Counted from the first letter of the stretch, positions 11,592 through 22,719 are shown. The stretch is DNA of 64,000 bases from Moniliella sp. 'wahieum' (GCA_003971905.1 RSEE01000084.1:62001-126000); one strand, 5' to 3'. Notes: generated by a model not told the origin, from the sequence alone. Made by a program: numbers and translations.

Positions 11592-13882
11592 TCATCGCGC
11601 CTGCCCCCAAGCTTTGCCCAGTGCGTGCGCAACGGCCTCGGTCGAGAGATGCATCCACCTCAGGTCCGCTTGCTGCAACAGATGCAACGCCTGCCGGGTC
11701 TTGAGGCGCTGGACGGCGGTCCCACGTACCAGCGGCTGCAGTGCCGCGACGATCAAATTGGGCGTGACCAACTGGTAGTTTCCTGTGCGTCGTCCGAGTC
11801 GGACAGGTCGGAAACCAGGTCGTCGTCCGCTTCGCTGCTGGACCCGAGCATGCTACTTGCCGGCGTCTCTAGCCCAGCATACGCACCGGACGACGGGGGC
11901 GCATGGCCCTGGCCTTCCTCGGAAAGCGACATCCACTCTTCCACCGTGGTGCCAAAGGACGAGGTGCGGGTGAACTTGCTGCGCTCGCGCGGGGGCAAGC
12001 TGGGCATGCGACCATCGTACGGCGGCTTGATACGTAACCCAGGAGGCGCCGGCACGATTTTGCCCCCCTTCCAGAGCGTTCGGACCATATGCGCAAACAG
12101 TTTGGCCTTGGCCTCGACGCCCTCGGACGACGCACGCCCGCGCTTGGCCATCTGGGCGAGAATGACACGACGAACGACGGTTTGCAGGCGCGGAACGCGA
12201 CGCAGGTACGTAGCGTCCAGCCTTCCGGCTGGCCCGCCCCGTCTGCCCGGCCGGCACAATGCATCTTGAGCCATTCCAGTATGTAGAGACCGACGGTGTT
12301 GGTGGCCAGGTGCTTGGGTGCGAGCTGATCAGGCGGCAAAAGCCGTTTCCGCTTGGGAGCACGAGGGGTGGGGGTGAGACTGTGGGCGCGCTTGGCCGCG
12401 GGTGGTGGTGGATTGGGCGTGGTGGCGTCGCGCGCATGCGCAGCAGCAAGGTAGTGTCCCTCTTCGCGCGCGAGAACGGCGGCGGTCGAGTGGGTCATAC
12501 CGCTGAGTTTGGCGCGCGGCGCGGCGGCGGCTGAAGGACGATCGACAGGGGCCGGATAGAACTGCGCCTTGAACGCTTCCTGGTCGCGCGTCAACGGTTT
12601 GGAAGGGGTGGTGGAAAGGTGGACTTCGAGCCGAGGAGCACGAGAATCATCGGCCATGGCAAACATGGCACGGAGGTAATCGGCCTGCCTTTGCTCAAAG
12701 GACCTTTGGGCCGGGGGCGGGCTCTCCATCTGGCACGGTTCGTGGCGCACAGCCGGCTCCTCTCGTCCCACGCTGGATCCACCATCCTCCTCATCCGCTC
12801 GTACAGTTCTTCCACCCCTTCGTCCGCTGCCCGGCCCGCCCAAGGCTGGCGGTAGGTGGGCAAGGGCACTTCCTCAGCGGTAAGAAGGGTGTGGTACGCG
12901 CCACCGGGAAGCGAGGCAGTATAGTAAGCATGCACATCTCCGCCTGGCTGCCCGGTTCCACCACCGTCAACGCTTTGGCCGACTCGAGTTGGAGCACGGG
13001 CGCATTCCCGCCACCTGCCGATACTTCCCTCCCCCGCACCCCACGTTCCCCCACTGGCCACCACTCGCTCTCCTCCACCGCAGGCAGTACACCCACGCCG
13101 AACCCACCGGGCCGGTCGACGAAGCCGAGCGCGGGTGGGTACGGGCACGACGCGGTACTCGGGCGGGCACCTCGGCTTCTGCCCCGGGCTCGGCCTCAGC
13201 GGTTGGGCCAAGTCGAAGCCAAAACGCGCGTTGCCATGCGCCCGTGGGCGCCGGAGGGCGGCGCAGAACCTCCCAATCGGGTAGGTCGGTGGGAGCGTCG
13301 GCGTCGCATGGCAAGACGGGCAGAGGCGCTTCGATGTGGCGCAACTTGCCCTGGCCTTGGCCGACATGGTCCTGGCTCTCGCGAAAGCCGCGATGGGCCA
13401 AGCAAGGCCGCGGTGGCTGTGCGGGACGAGCTGGGGACGGGAGGCCGAGATCGGGACGCAGGGAACGGTGCAATGAGCGTCGGCATCCGAAAGGGGGAGC
13501 TTGGTGTGGGCCAGACGCACGCGGAGCAGGCCCGTGCCATCGTCCAGCAGCCACTCGAGACACGTCTCGCGCACCTCGCGCACAGCACCTCGCCCACCAG
13601 CTCGAACTGGCACGCAGGCCGAGCATGCAGCCAGTACACATTCGCACCCAGCGACGCTGCCGCTCGCGACTCGCCGCCGCCGTACACGGCCGGAATCAGA
13701 CGCAGCGGACGCAGGCTGTGGTCACATCCATCCCACACCTCGTCCGCAGCGGCGTCGCCGACGCGGCCTGCACCACGGCGGCCACAGCGAGTAGGAGGTA
13801 AGTCGATGTGTGGTGGGGGAAGGCGTGGTGGGGTGGAGGAGGGTGGTGGCGCGGCGGCGGTGGCTGGCATGGCCATGGCCAT
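11592..13882 (-). CDS. probable Stn1-like OB-fold telomere-capping protein
   Basis: Read right to left, the protein starts with MAMAMAMPATAAAPPPS (ATG at 13882). It then gives LRPLRLIPAVYGGGE, a segment resembling YWLHARPACQFELVGEV, and CLEWLLDDGTGLLRVRL. In Stn1 proteins of the CST complex an OB fold opens with a hPv.wV.ivG.V motif and a DDgTG turn, which is the match I rely on. The C-terminal third reads NTVGLYILEWLKMHC, YLRRVPRLQTVVRRVILAQMAKRG and, in a third frame, YQLVTPNLIVAALQPLVRG and LHLLQQADLRWMHLSTEAVAHAL before TGA at 11592-11594. These look like winged-helix helices, as expected for the Stn1 C-terminus. Several frame breaks are needed. The alternative is another OB-fold nucleic-acid-binding protein. 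It is convergent with the kinesin and divergent from the next gene. Confidence 0.45.
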
Positions 13883-14221
13883 GGCCAGCAACCACGAGCC
13901 ACACAGCCCAGAGCCACCGATTGTGTTTGGCAGCCACAGCCCGCCCGCTGACCTCAGCGCGCGCGTGCCAGGAGGCGGCCTGGGCGCACGTGACCACGTG
14001 ACCCACTGCGCACCATGCGCAGCAGCGCAGAGCGGCGCTGGACCCAGCCCTGCCCCCCTGCCTGCTGTGCCGCGCTGGCAGCCACTCAGTGTCCTCCCCC
14101 GCGGGCGCACTTGCGGGCTTGCGGGAAGGGCTTGGGTGGGCAGCAGGAGATATATATATCTTCCTCCGCCCTCTCCGCCCTCCTTGCCGCTTCTTCTCAC
14201 GCGCCCACCCAGCCCACGCCC
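13883..14221. promoter_or_regulatory. shared divergent promoter
   Basis: 339 nt between two divergent start codons. It contains palindromic CACGTGACCACGTGACC (two E-box-like CACGTG cores, about 13988-14002) and a short TATATATAT stretch near 14150. Confidence 0.45.
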
Positions 14222-15303
14222 ATGCCCATGCCCATGCCGACCCACCATCGCCCCGCCACGCCCCTGCCTCTGCCCGCCCTCGTACCTGTCCCGCCGGCTG
14301 AACCTGTCGGCCTCACCCTCCGGCCATCAACAACGATTCCAAACACGACACCACCTTGTTGATGAACGAAAAACACGATCCAGAGTGGGTGTCTGCAAAA
14401 GGCGTGCCCCACCCACAGATCCCGTCCAGGCGCACCAGCATCATCCGCATCATGTCTGCATTCTTCCTTGGAGTGTGTGTCTTGGTGTCTCTTCTCTTGA
14501 TCGTACGTCTTCTCTCTCTGTGTCCTATATACACTTTTGGCCTGGATGTATACTCTTTTAGTTTTGCTAGATGGTCTCGCGTTCTAGTCCTGACACCACC
14601 GTCTCCCTTTGCTGCTACAGATCCACAAGTGTCCCTTTTGCCCCGACGTGGCCGTCCCCACTTTTCCCTCCAACACCCGCCTACATTCCATCCCGGTCGA
14701 GCTCACAGCCACCGCGCACCGCCGCCCCCGCCTCCTCTTGAGCGTATGCCGGGGCGCCCAAAGCGGAGGAAGTGCGCATCTCGTTGGTGCAGACACGGTC
14801 CACCTCACCATCGAGACGTTCGCCGAGGGCTTCTTTTCCCTCGCGCCTTCTTTCCACGGAGTCAAGACCACGTTTGTGCAAGACACGCAGGCCGACCCGT
14901 CTCCCCCGCCAGGGAAATCGATGCCGCTCTTCGGTCCGGTTTCCCGCCCGCGCCGCGCCCCGCCCCCAGGCATGGACCGTGAACGTGACGCTCTCGCGCT
15001 GGGACCCGTCGGCGATCGATCTGTTTCTTCTTGTCCCCTCCGCCTTGCTCCGTTGGGCGCGGTGGTGGGACTGTACACCCGGGCCCACTTGCACTTCCCT
15101 TCCCTGCTCTCTCCCCGGACGAGAGGGCAGGGATGCCTCCTGTCGAAGTGACGGTAACTGTGCCGGCCTCCTTCCCCCCGGCCATGCTTGGCTTCCGCGC
15201 TGCTCCGCCGCCTCGCGCCCACGGAGCCCATCTTTCGTGGCGCCGGATCAAGCACTTGGTCGGCCGCCAGGTGGGGTACATGACGAGGCACCGCAACGAG
15301 TAG
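14222..15303 (+). CDS. unidentified protein with an N-terminal membrane segment
   Basis: I do not recognise the family. The first exon gives a Pro-rich start (ATG repeated at 14222, 14228 and 14234) and a polar stretch (SKHDTTLLMNEKHDPEWVSAK). A strongly hydrophobic helix follows (MSAFFLGVCVLVSLLLI, 14452-14502), and an intron (14503-14620) begins directly after it. The second exon begins with HKCPFCPDVAVPTFPSN. Later segments include DTVHLTIETFAEGFFSLAPSF, WTVNVTLSRWDPSAIDLF and a C-terminus ending HLVGRQVGYMTRHRNE at TAG 15301-15303. Beta-rich, valine- and threonine-heavy segments after one membrane helix suggest a type II membrane protein with a lumenal beta domain. That is inference. Frame breaks occur near 14330, 14760 and 14950. 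The start at 14452, making the helix a signal anchor, is also possible. Confidence 0.5.
14503..14620 (+). other. intron in unidentified membrane-protein gene
   Basis: 118 nt, GTACGT donor, CTACAG acceptor. Confidence 0.65.
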
Positions 15304-16104
15304 TACCATGCATCATGCATAATGTCTCTTTGTTGCCTCACGATCGTTTACAAACAAACTTTTTTTTTTCTTTACAAAGCGCAAAGGTCCTGCGTTGCCA
15401 GCAGCCAAGTTCTGCTCCTTCTTTTCTCCTGATGGCATCAATCATTAATCATTCTTGGGGTGAGCTTGGGGCTGCTTCCCTGGCTTCAATCGGTATCATA
15501 AGATAGGGATCTGTACCATATGATAGGGTTCTTGGCATCTACTACTATGGGGTTCTTTTGCGTTGTTATTGCTACGGGGCTCTACGTCCATGACACTACC
15601 CGGCACTCTTCCCACCACTCGGTGTGTGTTGTAATTGTAATGCTGCCGATGAGGAGGATGAGAGCACTGACACGGCTGGGGCACACAACCAACGATTGTT
15701 GTGCGGCGGTGGATGCGGATGTAGATGTGGATGCACATTCCAACTGTTGGCACGCAAGAGTCAGCGAGCGACGTGTGTCCACTAGCCACTGAGTTCTCTG
15801 CTGGCCACCGGCGGGGCGAGCGGGGGGGCGGTTGGTGCTGGCTAGTGGCGCGTCAAGTGGCCGCTGGATATGGATAGGATGAGCCTTGGGCGGGATAGGA
15901 CGATCGAACGGACGGAGTGCAACGCAGTGCAATGCAATGCAATAAATAATAGCCCCCCCCTGCCCTCGGGACTCCGCCCGCCGCAGTCTTCCGCAGCGGC
16001 GAGCCAAGCCGCCCAGCGCAGCCCGCGCGGGGGCAGTGTCGGTCGGCTCCAGCCGGGGTGGGTGCCCGAGCGGAGCAGGGCGGAGGTGGCGCGAGGCGGG
16101 TCGC
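15304..16104. other. intergenic region
   Basis: No gene seen. Contains an ATGCAT word array (15305-15323), a T-rich tract at about 15360, a GATGTAGATGTGGATG repeat near 15710 and a GCAATGCAATGCAATA repeat near 15928. Confidence 0.5.
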
Positions 16105-18186
16105 ATGTCGCTCCTGCCGAGCGCCTCGGTTGGCTACGTTGGTCCGCCACCACTACCACCACTACCCCTACACCACCTCCTCGACGCCATGTCGGCGTTC
16201 GGATACCAAGCACACACCGTCGAGGCCACCCGCTCCACCCGATTGCGAGCCGCGTGTCGGAGGAGCGAGCGAGCTGGACCTTAGTCTGCACCCGACCCAT
16301 CCCGACTTTGCCGCCTTCCAGTCCACCGACCAGCTGCTGAGCCAGCCCGGGTCTGGGTCCGGGACTGGGTCCGCGTCTGCGCCCGAGCCTGCGCCCGAGC
16401 CCGCGCTGGACCCTGGCTTTCTGGGCGTTGGCTCGCCTGCCGGCGGCCGGTCGCGCGTCGCGTCGCAGCACTCGCAAGCGCGCGGGCGGGGGACGAGTCG
16501 GAGTCGGAGTCGGGCGCCGAGCGAGTCGGGCCCGCCCAGTCGGACAGGCACGTTGTTAGCGGACGTGCGTCGGACGTTGTCGCTTCTTCCTGGGTGGAAC
16601 CCATTGGCGAGCGCGACGCACTGGCTTGCCTCGCGTACCGACCCGCTGCCCATCCCGCCCACGGCGAGAACAGCTGGAAGCCGCAACGGTCTTTGGCCCG
16701 CCCGTGGACCAGCTCATGTCCCCGACGCACGCGGCGGAGGTGGAGGATGTAGGTGCGGTGGCGCTGCACACGTTGGTCTCCTGGCTCGGGTGGCAGGCCA
16801 AGTACGTGCAGGACGTGGGGGAGAAAGACAAGGCGCGCGGCCAGCCAGGCGGCCGCGCGACAAAAACGGCTGGAACAGGCGGCCAAGAAAGACGATCAAG
16901 CTGCAGACGACGGCGACGACCACGCCGACCGCGATGGCGATGGCGACCGCGCTGTGTCGGGCGCCACCACACACTCACTCTCCCCATTGGCGGCAGCACC
17001 GCCAGCCTCACACCCCCGACCGCGACTGCGACGACCGAAGCCAGCAGTACGAGCAGCAGCAAGGATCGCAGGACAAGGCGGCGCCAACGGTGTGTGCCTA
17101 TGTGCAGCTCTTGTCCTCGGTCCGATCTCAGACGGTGCACTTTACGGACCAGCTCGAGTTGAAGTACGATTGTGCGTCGGAGCAGGGGTGCAGGTGCGTA
17201 TCTTTGCGCGCAGTGTGGTGGATAGTTCCGATTCGCTTCAGGATGTTGTGGCGCCCACGTGGGGGACCGAGTGGGTAGCTTGCTTGGTGCTAGGACCGAC
17301 GCAGGTGCCTGGCCGCGCGTTTGGTCAGCACCTTGCTCTCCCCCTCGCCCTCGACCCGCTCCACGCGCAAATCACCGATGCCCTGCGCGCCCAGCCCCCC
17401 CATACACCGGCACATGCGCGCTCCAACTCCCACACCCCGCTCCTGGAGCAAGAGGATGCCGACGAGCAGCACGAGCCCCAGGAGCGTACCGAGCCGCCCG
17501 AGCCGCCGCTGGCCACCGAGCCGGCCGGCCTGGGCCTGGGCTTGGACGTGCCTGCGGACCCCGATATCGAGGCTGGCGCTGCCGATGATGACGCGGTCGA
17601 TGGGGACCCGCAAGGGACCAAGGAGCTTCAGCTAGCCATTGTGCTGGACACGCTGGACGACAAGGGAGCGTACGCCGCGCAATGCGCAAATCACCTACTT
17701 GACATGCACGCAGTCGGCTGCTGCGGGCGGCAAAGACGACGACGAGGCGGCGCGGGAGCAAGCTGAGCGCGAGCCTACGGGCACGTGCATGCGGTGCGCC
17801 AAGAAGCAGTCGTGGGCCGGATCCGGTTTGGGCTGCATGCGATTTATGGGCTGGAACGGGAAGAGGAGGAGGAAGCCGAGTGTCCCATCTGCTTCACCGA
17901 CCCGCCGCATACGTTGCTGTTGCCCTGCACGCACGCAGTGTGCAAGGACTGTGCGCTGCAGCTGCGCGAAGCGTCGCGGAAAAGAACGAAAAGGTGGCCA
18001 ACTCGCGAAGTACGAGAAAGAAAAAGTGGGCGAGCTATACGTGCCCCGTGTGTCGACAAGGTACGTCCCCCGCAATCCCCCTCGTCTTGCCCGCGTGCGG
18101 GAAAGGGACCTGACCTCTTGCCCTGCTCGACCACCGCAGCCTACTCTTCTATGCTCACGCTGCAGGCTCTGGCACGGGCGCCCTAG
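16105..18186 (+). CDS. RING-type E3 ubiquitin ligase, MGRN1/LOG2-like
   Basis: The C-terminus is a C3HC4 RING: CPICFTDPPHTLLLPCTHAVCKDCALQLRE (about 17883-17970) and CPVCRQ.AYSSMLTLQAL, the last part joined across an intron at 18061-18139. Before it lies QEAVVGRIRFGLHAIYGLE, which parallels the VEGVRYELQEIYGIE segment just before the RING in mahogunin/RNF157 and plant LOG2 proteins. Further upstream are CAYVQLLSSVRSQTVHFTDQLELKYDC, and LVLGPTQVPGRAFGQHLALPL. The N-terminus is low in complexity (Gly/Ser/Ala/Pro and Arg/Ser repeats). Stop TAG 18184-18186. Frame breaks occur near 16230, 16680, 16870, 17095, 17200, 17700 and 17980. By family it would ubiquitinate membrane-trafficking cargo; the substrate here is unknown. 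Confidence 0.75.
18061..18139 (+). other. intron in RING E3 gene
   Basis: 79 nt, GTACGT donor, CCGCAG acceptor. It splits the last zinc-binding half of the RING directly after CPVCRQ. Confidence 0.85.
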
Positions 18187-19120
18187 GCGCGTTGAGGATG
18201 CGTTTTTCTCCCCGCTTCTGTTCTTGCTTTCCTTGTTGATGGGTTCTTTCCTGGGACCACGGCGCCTGCTGGCCCTTTACGCTTGATGTTTGTTGGATGG
18301 ACATTGCCCTGCTATCGGCTCGCACACCCGTATGTTTTGTTCACACTCGTTTCGCTTTCGTACTGGAGCGTGAGCGTGCGGTGGCTCGGCCGCCTGCGCC
18401 GCGGTGGTCCTGGCACGGTACAGTCTTTATTCCGCCGGAGCAATGCACACCTACGCGGCGAGGGCTGGTGTGGAGCGGACGCATAGCACGCGGGGACGGG
18501 TGCGCACACGGCCGGCAGGCGGGTCGGAAGAACAGGGGGGGATATATGTGGATCGATAGGGGCGCTTGGAGTGCGATCGAATCGATCAGATGGCAGATGC
18601 CCGGGGCGGAACAGCGGCGGGCGTTGCACACGATGGGATCAGGGCGCCGGACGTAGCAGGGCGTAGCGCCAGCGCCGGCGTTTTTCGGCGGTGGCTGCCC
18701 AGCTGGGCGCTGGCCAGGCACCGGCGCGGCCCTCGGGGTGTGATCAGCACAGCACGCCGATGCGTGATTCGTGAGTGGGCGTGGCTGCGCTCTGAACGTT
18801 CGTTCGTTGAACACGCCAGCCGACAAGTCCGTGCGCCCGGACAAAGCCCAGCGAAAAAAAATCCAGCGGCGCTCGGCCACAGGCAGGCTCGTCGGCTGGG
18901 CTCAGCGGCCCGTGCGCGCCTCGGCGGGCAGGAGGAGGCAGGAGGAGGCAGGAGGAGGCAGGAGGCAGCAGCACGCAGGCGCCGCAGTTACGTGCTGACG
19001 CCAGCCCAGCCCCAGCCGGCTTTTTGGCCGGCGTCAAGCAGCCCTCGGCCGCCGCCCTTAAGCGTCCGCTGCCGGCCCCCGCCCCTGCCCCCTCCCCCCG
19101 CCCCCGCCCCCACCGCCCCC
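18187..19120. other. intergenic region upstream of G6PDH
   Basis: No gene seen. Contains a GGAGGCA repeat (18930-18970) and a C-rich tract (19070-19120) immediately before the G6PDH start codon. Confidence 0.5.
18930..18970. repeat. GGAGGCAGGA microsatellite
   Basis: About four copies of a 9-nt GGCAGGAGG unit. Confidence 0.7.
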
Positions 19121-20798
19121 ATGACCCAGCAGTCGCAGACCCCCGGCAACATCAAGCTTGCGTCCGAGGTTGTCATTGTCGTCCTCGGCGCGTCGGGCGA
19201 CCTGGCGCGCAAAAGACGTTTCCGGCGCTCTTCAACCTCTACCGCCTCGGCCTCCTGCCGGCCAACACGAGCATCATTGGCTATGCGCGCACCCAGCTCG
19301 ACACGCAGGCCTTCCACGACCGTGTTGTCGGCCATCTGAGCCACGTCGACACGCCCGAGGCCCAGCAGACCGTCAAGGAGTTCCTCGAGCTCACCAGCTA
19401 CACCGCCGGCTCGTACGATGACGATGCGGCGTTCCAGCGTCTGGAGCAGGAGATTGAGGCGATTGAAGCCGCGCGCGGCCTGGCCAAGGGCGGTGCCCAC
19501 CGGCTGTATTACATGGCCCTGCCGCCGAGCGTGTTTATCAAGGTGGCCAGCCACCTGAAGAAGAACAACTACTCGCCCACGGGCTCCAACCGCATCATTC
19601 TCGAAAAGCCGTTTGGCAAGGACCTCGAGTCGTGCAAGGCCATGCTCGATGCGCTCAAGCCGCTCTGGACGGAAGACGACGTTCCGTAAGTCCCCCCCCC
19701 CATCCTCTCCAGTTTTTTTTACCCCTCCCGCATGCACCCGCCTTTTCTTGACGAGGAGGTACTAATGCCCACCCCTCCCCCCAGGAATCGACCACTACCT
19801 CGGCAAGGAGATGGTGAAGAATCTGTTGACGGTTCGGTTTGCCAATCCGGTGATTGAAGCGACGCTGAACAACAAGTATGTGTCGAATGTGCAAATTACA
19901 TTCAAGGAGCCGTTTGGCACCGACGGGCGCGGCGGCTACTTTGATGAGTTTGGCATCATTCGGGCATTCAGCAAAACCATCTGTCGCAGGTCTTGTCGCT
20001 GTTTGCGATGGAGCAGCCGAGCTCGTTGGACGCCGAGGCCATTCGGGACGCCAAGGTGGCCGTGCTGAGGACATTCCTGCGATTACCAAGCAAGATGCGC
20101 TGTTGGGCCAGTATGTTGCCGCGGGCGGCAAGCCTGGCTACCTCGATGACCCGACTGTGCCGGACAACAGCAACTGTCCCACATTTGCCGCGCTGGCATT
20201 GTGGGTGAACAGTGCGCGTGGCAGGGGGTGCCGTTTATTCTCAAGGCGGGCAAGGCTTTGAACGAGGCCAAGGTGGAGATTCGGGTGCAGTACAAGGATC
20301 CGAGCAACAGTCTGTTTGCCCAGGCCAACGATGGCGTGATGCGCAACGAGCTGGTGATCCGCATTCAGCCCGACGAGGCCGTGTACGTCAAGGTGAATGC
20401 CAAGGCGCCTGGGCTGACGTACGACCTGGTCAATGCCGAGCTGGACTTGACGTACAAGGACCGTTTTAGCGGTGCGCGGATCCCCGAAGCGTACGAGACG
20501 TTGATTTACGATGCGTTGACGGGCGACCACAGTAACTTTGTCCGGGACGATGAGCTGGAAGCCAGCTGGTCCATCTTACCCTACCCCGCTCCTGCACGCC
20601 ATTGATCGCGGCGAGATCAAGCCGGAGGGGTATGCGTATGGATCGCGCGGGCCCAAGGCGCTCAACGACTGGATTTCCAAGTACGGCTTCAAGTACGAGA
20701 ACCAGAACTACGATTGGCCCACCACCGATGTCCGCCGACACCGCCGCACCTCCTCCTCGGCGGCGAACCACCCGCCGCTGCATCGGCCGCTGCTGTAA
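19121..20798 (+). CDS. ZWF1: glucose-6-phosphate 1-dehydrogenase
   Basis: First enzyme of the oxidative pentose phosphate pathway: it oxidises glucose 6-phosphate with NADP+ to 6-phosphogluconolactone in the cytosol. Visible motifs are the Rossmann loop VLGASGDLA (about 19183-19210), [24 protein letters not shown], the substrate and catalytic motif [20 protein letters not shown] (about 19788-19845), [30 protein letters not shown] and the C-terminal [16 protein letters not shown]. An intron lies at 19686-19784 (GTAAGT; ACTAAT branch; CCCCAG). Frame breaks occur at 19215 (one A lost from a run before GACG), 19964 (one base lost in CGGGACATT), 20070, about 20215 and 20575 (a TACCC duplication). 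The extreme C-terminus is uncertain because the last 30 codons can be read in two frames. Function is certain. Confidence 0.93.
19686..19784 (+). other. intron in G6PDH gene
   Basis: 99 nt, GTAAGT donor, ACTAAT branch site at 19761, CCCCAG acceptor. It lies just before the IDHYLGKE motif. Confidence 0.85.
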
Positions 20799-21937
20799 TC
20801 CTCCCCGCCAAGCAGCGCACAGGGAACAGGGGCGGTGGAGTGCATTCGACAATCAATGGCTTCCTCCGACGCTATACTGTCTAGTCACTAGTCACGGGTC
20901 CCCCGGTTAAGGTAGTTGTATAGAATAGGTGGGCCGCCAATTCGAGTTACAGTAGGTGATGCACTGCGCCCTACGAGCACCCGGAGCAGCTCCAACGTGG
21001 CTAGTCTTCCACAGCGCTAGCGCCTTCCTTGGGCAGCCGGCAATGGGCGAGACTCAACGCCACTGTTCTCCAACTTCGTGCCGCACCGATACGCCCACGC
21101 CCAAGGTGTCAGCCTGAGTCCTGAGTCCTCGGCTCCGCTTCTCTGCGGGTCAGAGGACCAAGATCAAGCTCGATCAAGGCCCACCATCGCCATCATCACA
21201 ACCATCAATCATCTGCATCAGCCGTAGGCGTAGTAGCCACTGCAGGCCAGACACATGTCACGGCGCTGCGTCTTCGTAGGCAGTTTAGGGAGCCCACGTA
21301 CTTGGTCAGCGCTCTACGTCAGTACCGTGGGCGACCGGCAGGACTGAACTTATCACTCGCCCTGCATCCTCCTCCATCTGAAAGCGCACCACGAGTGCCT
21401 CCTCGTCGGCCGGAGCTCAATCGTATTTTTCAGTTGGATGGCATGCACAAGTCGCCCCCCCCCCTCAACCGGTCATGAATGGTGGGTATGCGGTAACTAG
21501 TAACTAGTAACTGGCAACGATCTCAAGCTTCAAGGCAAGGTGGGGGTGTGTGTAACAAGTCACTTGAAGCGCCAGCCCGTTGCGACCTCTGGTTGCGAAA
21601 CCTGTGGCGTATGCAACCCGCCCACGAAGTAAGGCAGCTACGATTCGTTGTTGTGCTCGATCTGTTCCCAGGGGCCCCGCGTCCCACCGTACCTGTTCCG
21701 TTCAACGGTCCGACCACTCGGCCACGACTCCTCGTCACTAGCACTCCGGTAGACACTGCCGGCGTGAGGGGTCGATTGGGATCACTACTAATACGTCTCA
21801 CGACCAGTCAGTCACTCGTTGGAGGGATCGCTCCGCCAGAGCCCTGACGCCTGACGGCAGGCCTACACCGTCACCTCGTCACCCTACCTACGCGGGGGGC
21901 AGGCCATGGAAGCCGCCCAATCCTCACATTGATCCCG

Positions 21938-22040
21938 TTGCGGTTGATCCAGTTGATCACGTTGGTGACGTTGATCCCGTTGGTCACGTTGATCACGTTC
22001 GTTGGTCACGTTGATCACATTGATCCCGTTGATATCAGCG
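21938..22040. repeat. GTTGATCAC/GTTGATCCC tandem words
   Basis: About ten imperfect copies of a 9-nt unit with a TGATCA core, alternating CAC and CCC endings. Confidence 0.8.
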
Positions 22041-22260
22041 CTCGGCCCAGCCCCGGTGGCCGAGCCTCAGTGCATGGCTCTCTCTGTGCTGCACTGCCAC
22101 TGCCACCACTGCCACTACCACTATACCACTACCACTACCACTAGCACCCGCGCAGACGCGCATTGGAAGAACCCCGTCGCAGGGGCACACCACCGTCCAC
22201 CATCCTACAGCCTCATTCATCCTGCCGCACCGTCCAAGCACAAAGACACGAACAACACCC

Positions 22261-22308
22261 ACGCACAACGCACAACGCACAACGCACAACGCACAACGCA
22301 CAACGCAA
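22261..22308. repeat. 7-bp tandem repeat GCACAAC
   Basis: About six near-perfect copies of GCACAAC. It is a simple minisatellite, with no spacers. Confidence 0.85.
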
Positions 22309-22523
22309 GCACCGGGAGGACAACTAAGTCAATGTTCGGGCAGTCTGGCGAGCGCACCACACACGGGCCTCAAACTAAAACAAGCAAGGAGGCCCGAGGC
22401 CCAACCGCCAGAGGGAGAGGACGGGGGGGGGGATAGGAGAGCAGATCAGCGCAGGGTACGGGAGGCAGTGGCAGGAATACATGGGGGACCACAGCCAGGT
22501 GGTGGGGTCGGGGACAAAGGAAA

Positions 22524-22592
22524 GGGAGAGGGAGAGGGAGAGGGAGAGGGAGAGGGAGAGGGAGAGGGAGAGGGAGAGGGAGAGGGAGAGGG
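22524..22592. repeat. GGGAGA microsatellite at the FKS1 3' end
   Basis: About eleven copies of GGGAGA (TCTCCC on the minus strand). Read in the FKS1 orientation it would encode Ser-Pro repeats, but it probably lies in the 3' untranslated part. Confidence 0.85.
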
Positions 22593-22719
22593 CGAAGGAA
22601 AGAATGGAGGGCGGGAGCAGTGTCCCGAGATGGATGGAGGGATGGAGGGTGGATGATGGACGGACGGAAGCGGTATTGGGCTGTGGCGCGAGCGGCGCAG
22701 GTGAGGCATGAGATCGTGT

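Larger units (their letters stand above)
20799..22719. other. long intergenic region with several repeat arrays
   Basis: Separates the 3' ends of G6PDH (+) and FKS1 (-). No coding gene recognised. Holds GTAACTAGTAACTAG words (21491-21515), a GTTGATCAC array (21938-22040), CACTACCA repeats near 22110, a GCACAAC array (22261-22308) and a purine microsatellite (22524-22592). Confidence 0.55.

Noticed and set aside
12891-14561. 556-codon plus-strand frame
   Set aside because: Covers the Stn1-like gene and its promoter in antisense; Arg/Pro/Ala-rich with no motif.
6514-20798. Programmed translational frameshifting as the cause of the many broken frames
   Set aside because: The break sites share no slippery motif or downstream structure, occur several times per gene, go in both directions and often sit in homopolymers. 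Sequence error explains them better.
22261-22308. CRISPR-like array
   Set aside because: Direct 7-bp repeats without spacers in a eukaryotic genome: an ordinary minisatellite.
22468-22711. Open frames of Glu-Gly/Glu-Arg or Ser-Pro repeats
   Set aside because: Created by the GGGAGA microsatellite in whichever frame is read.
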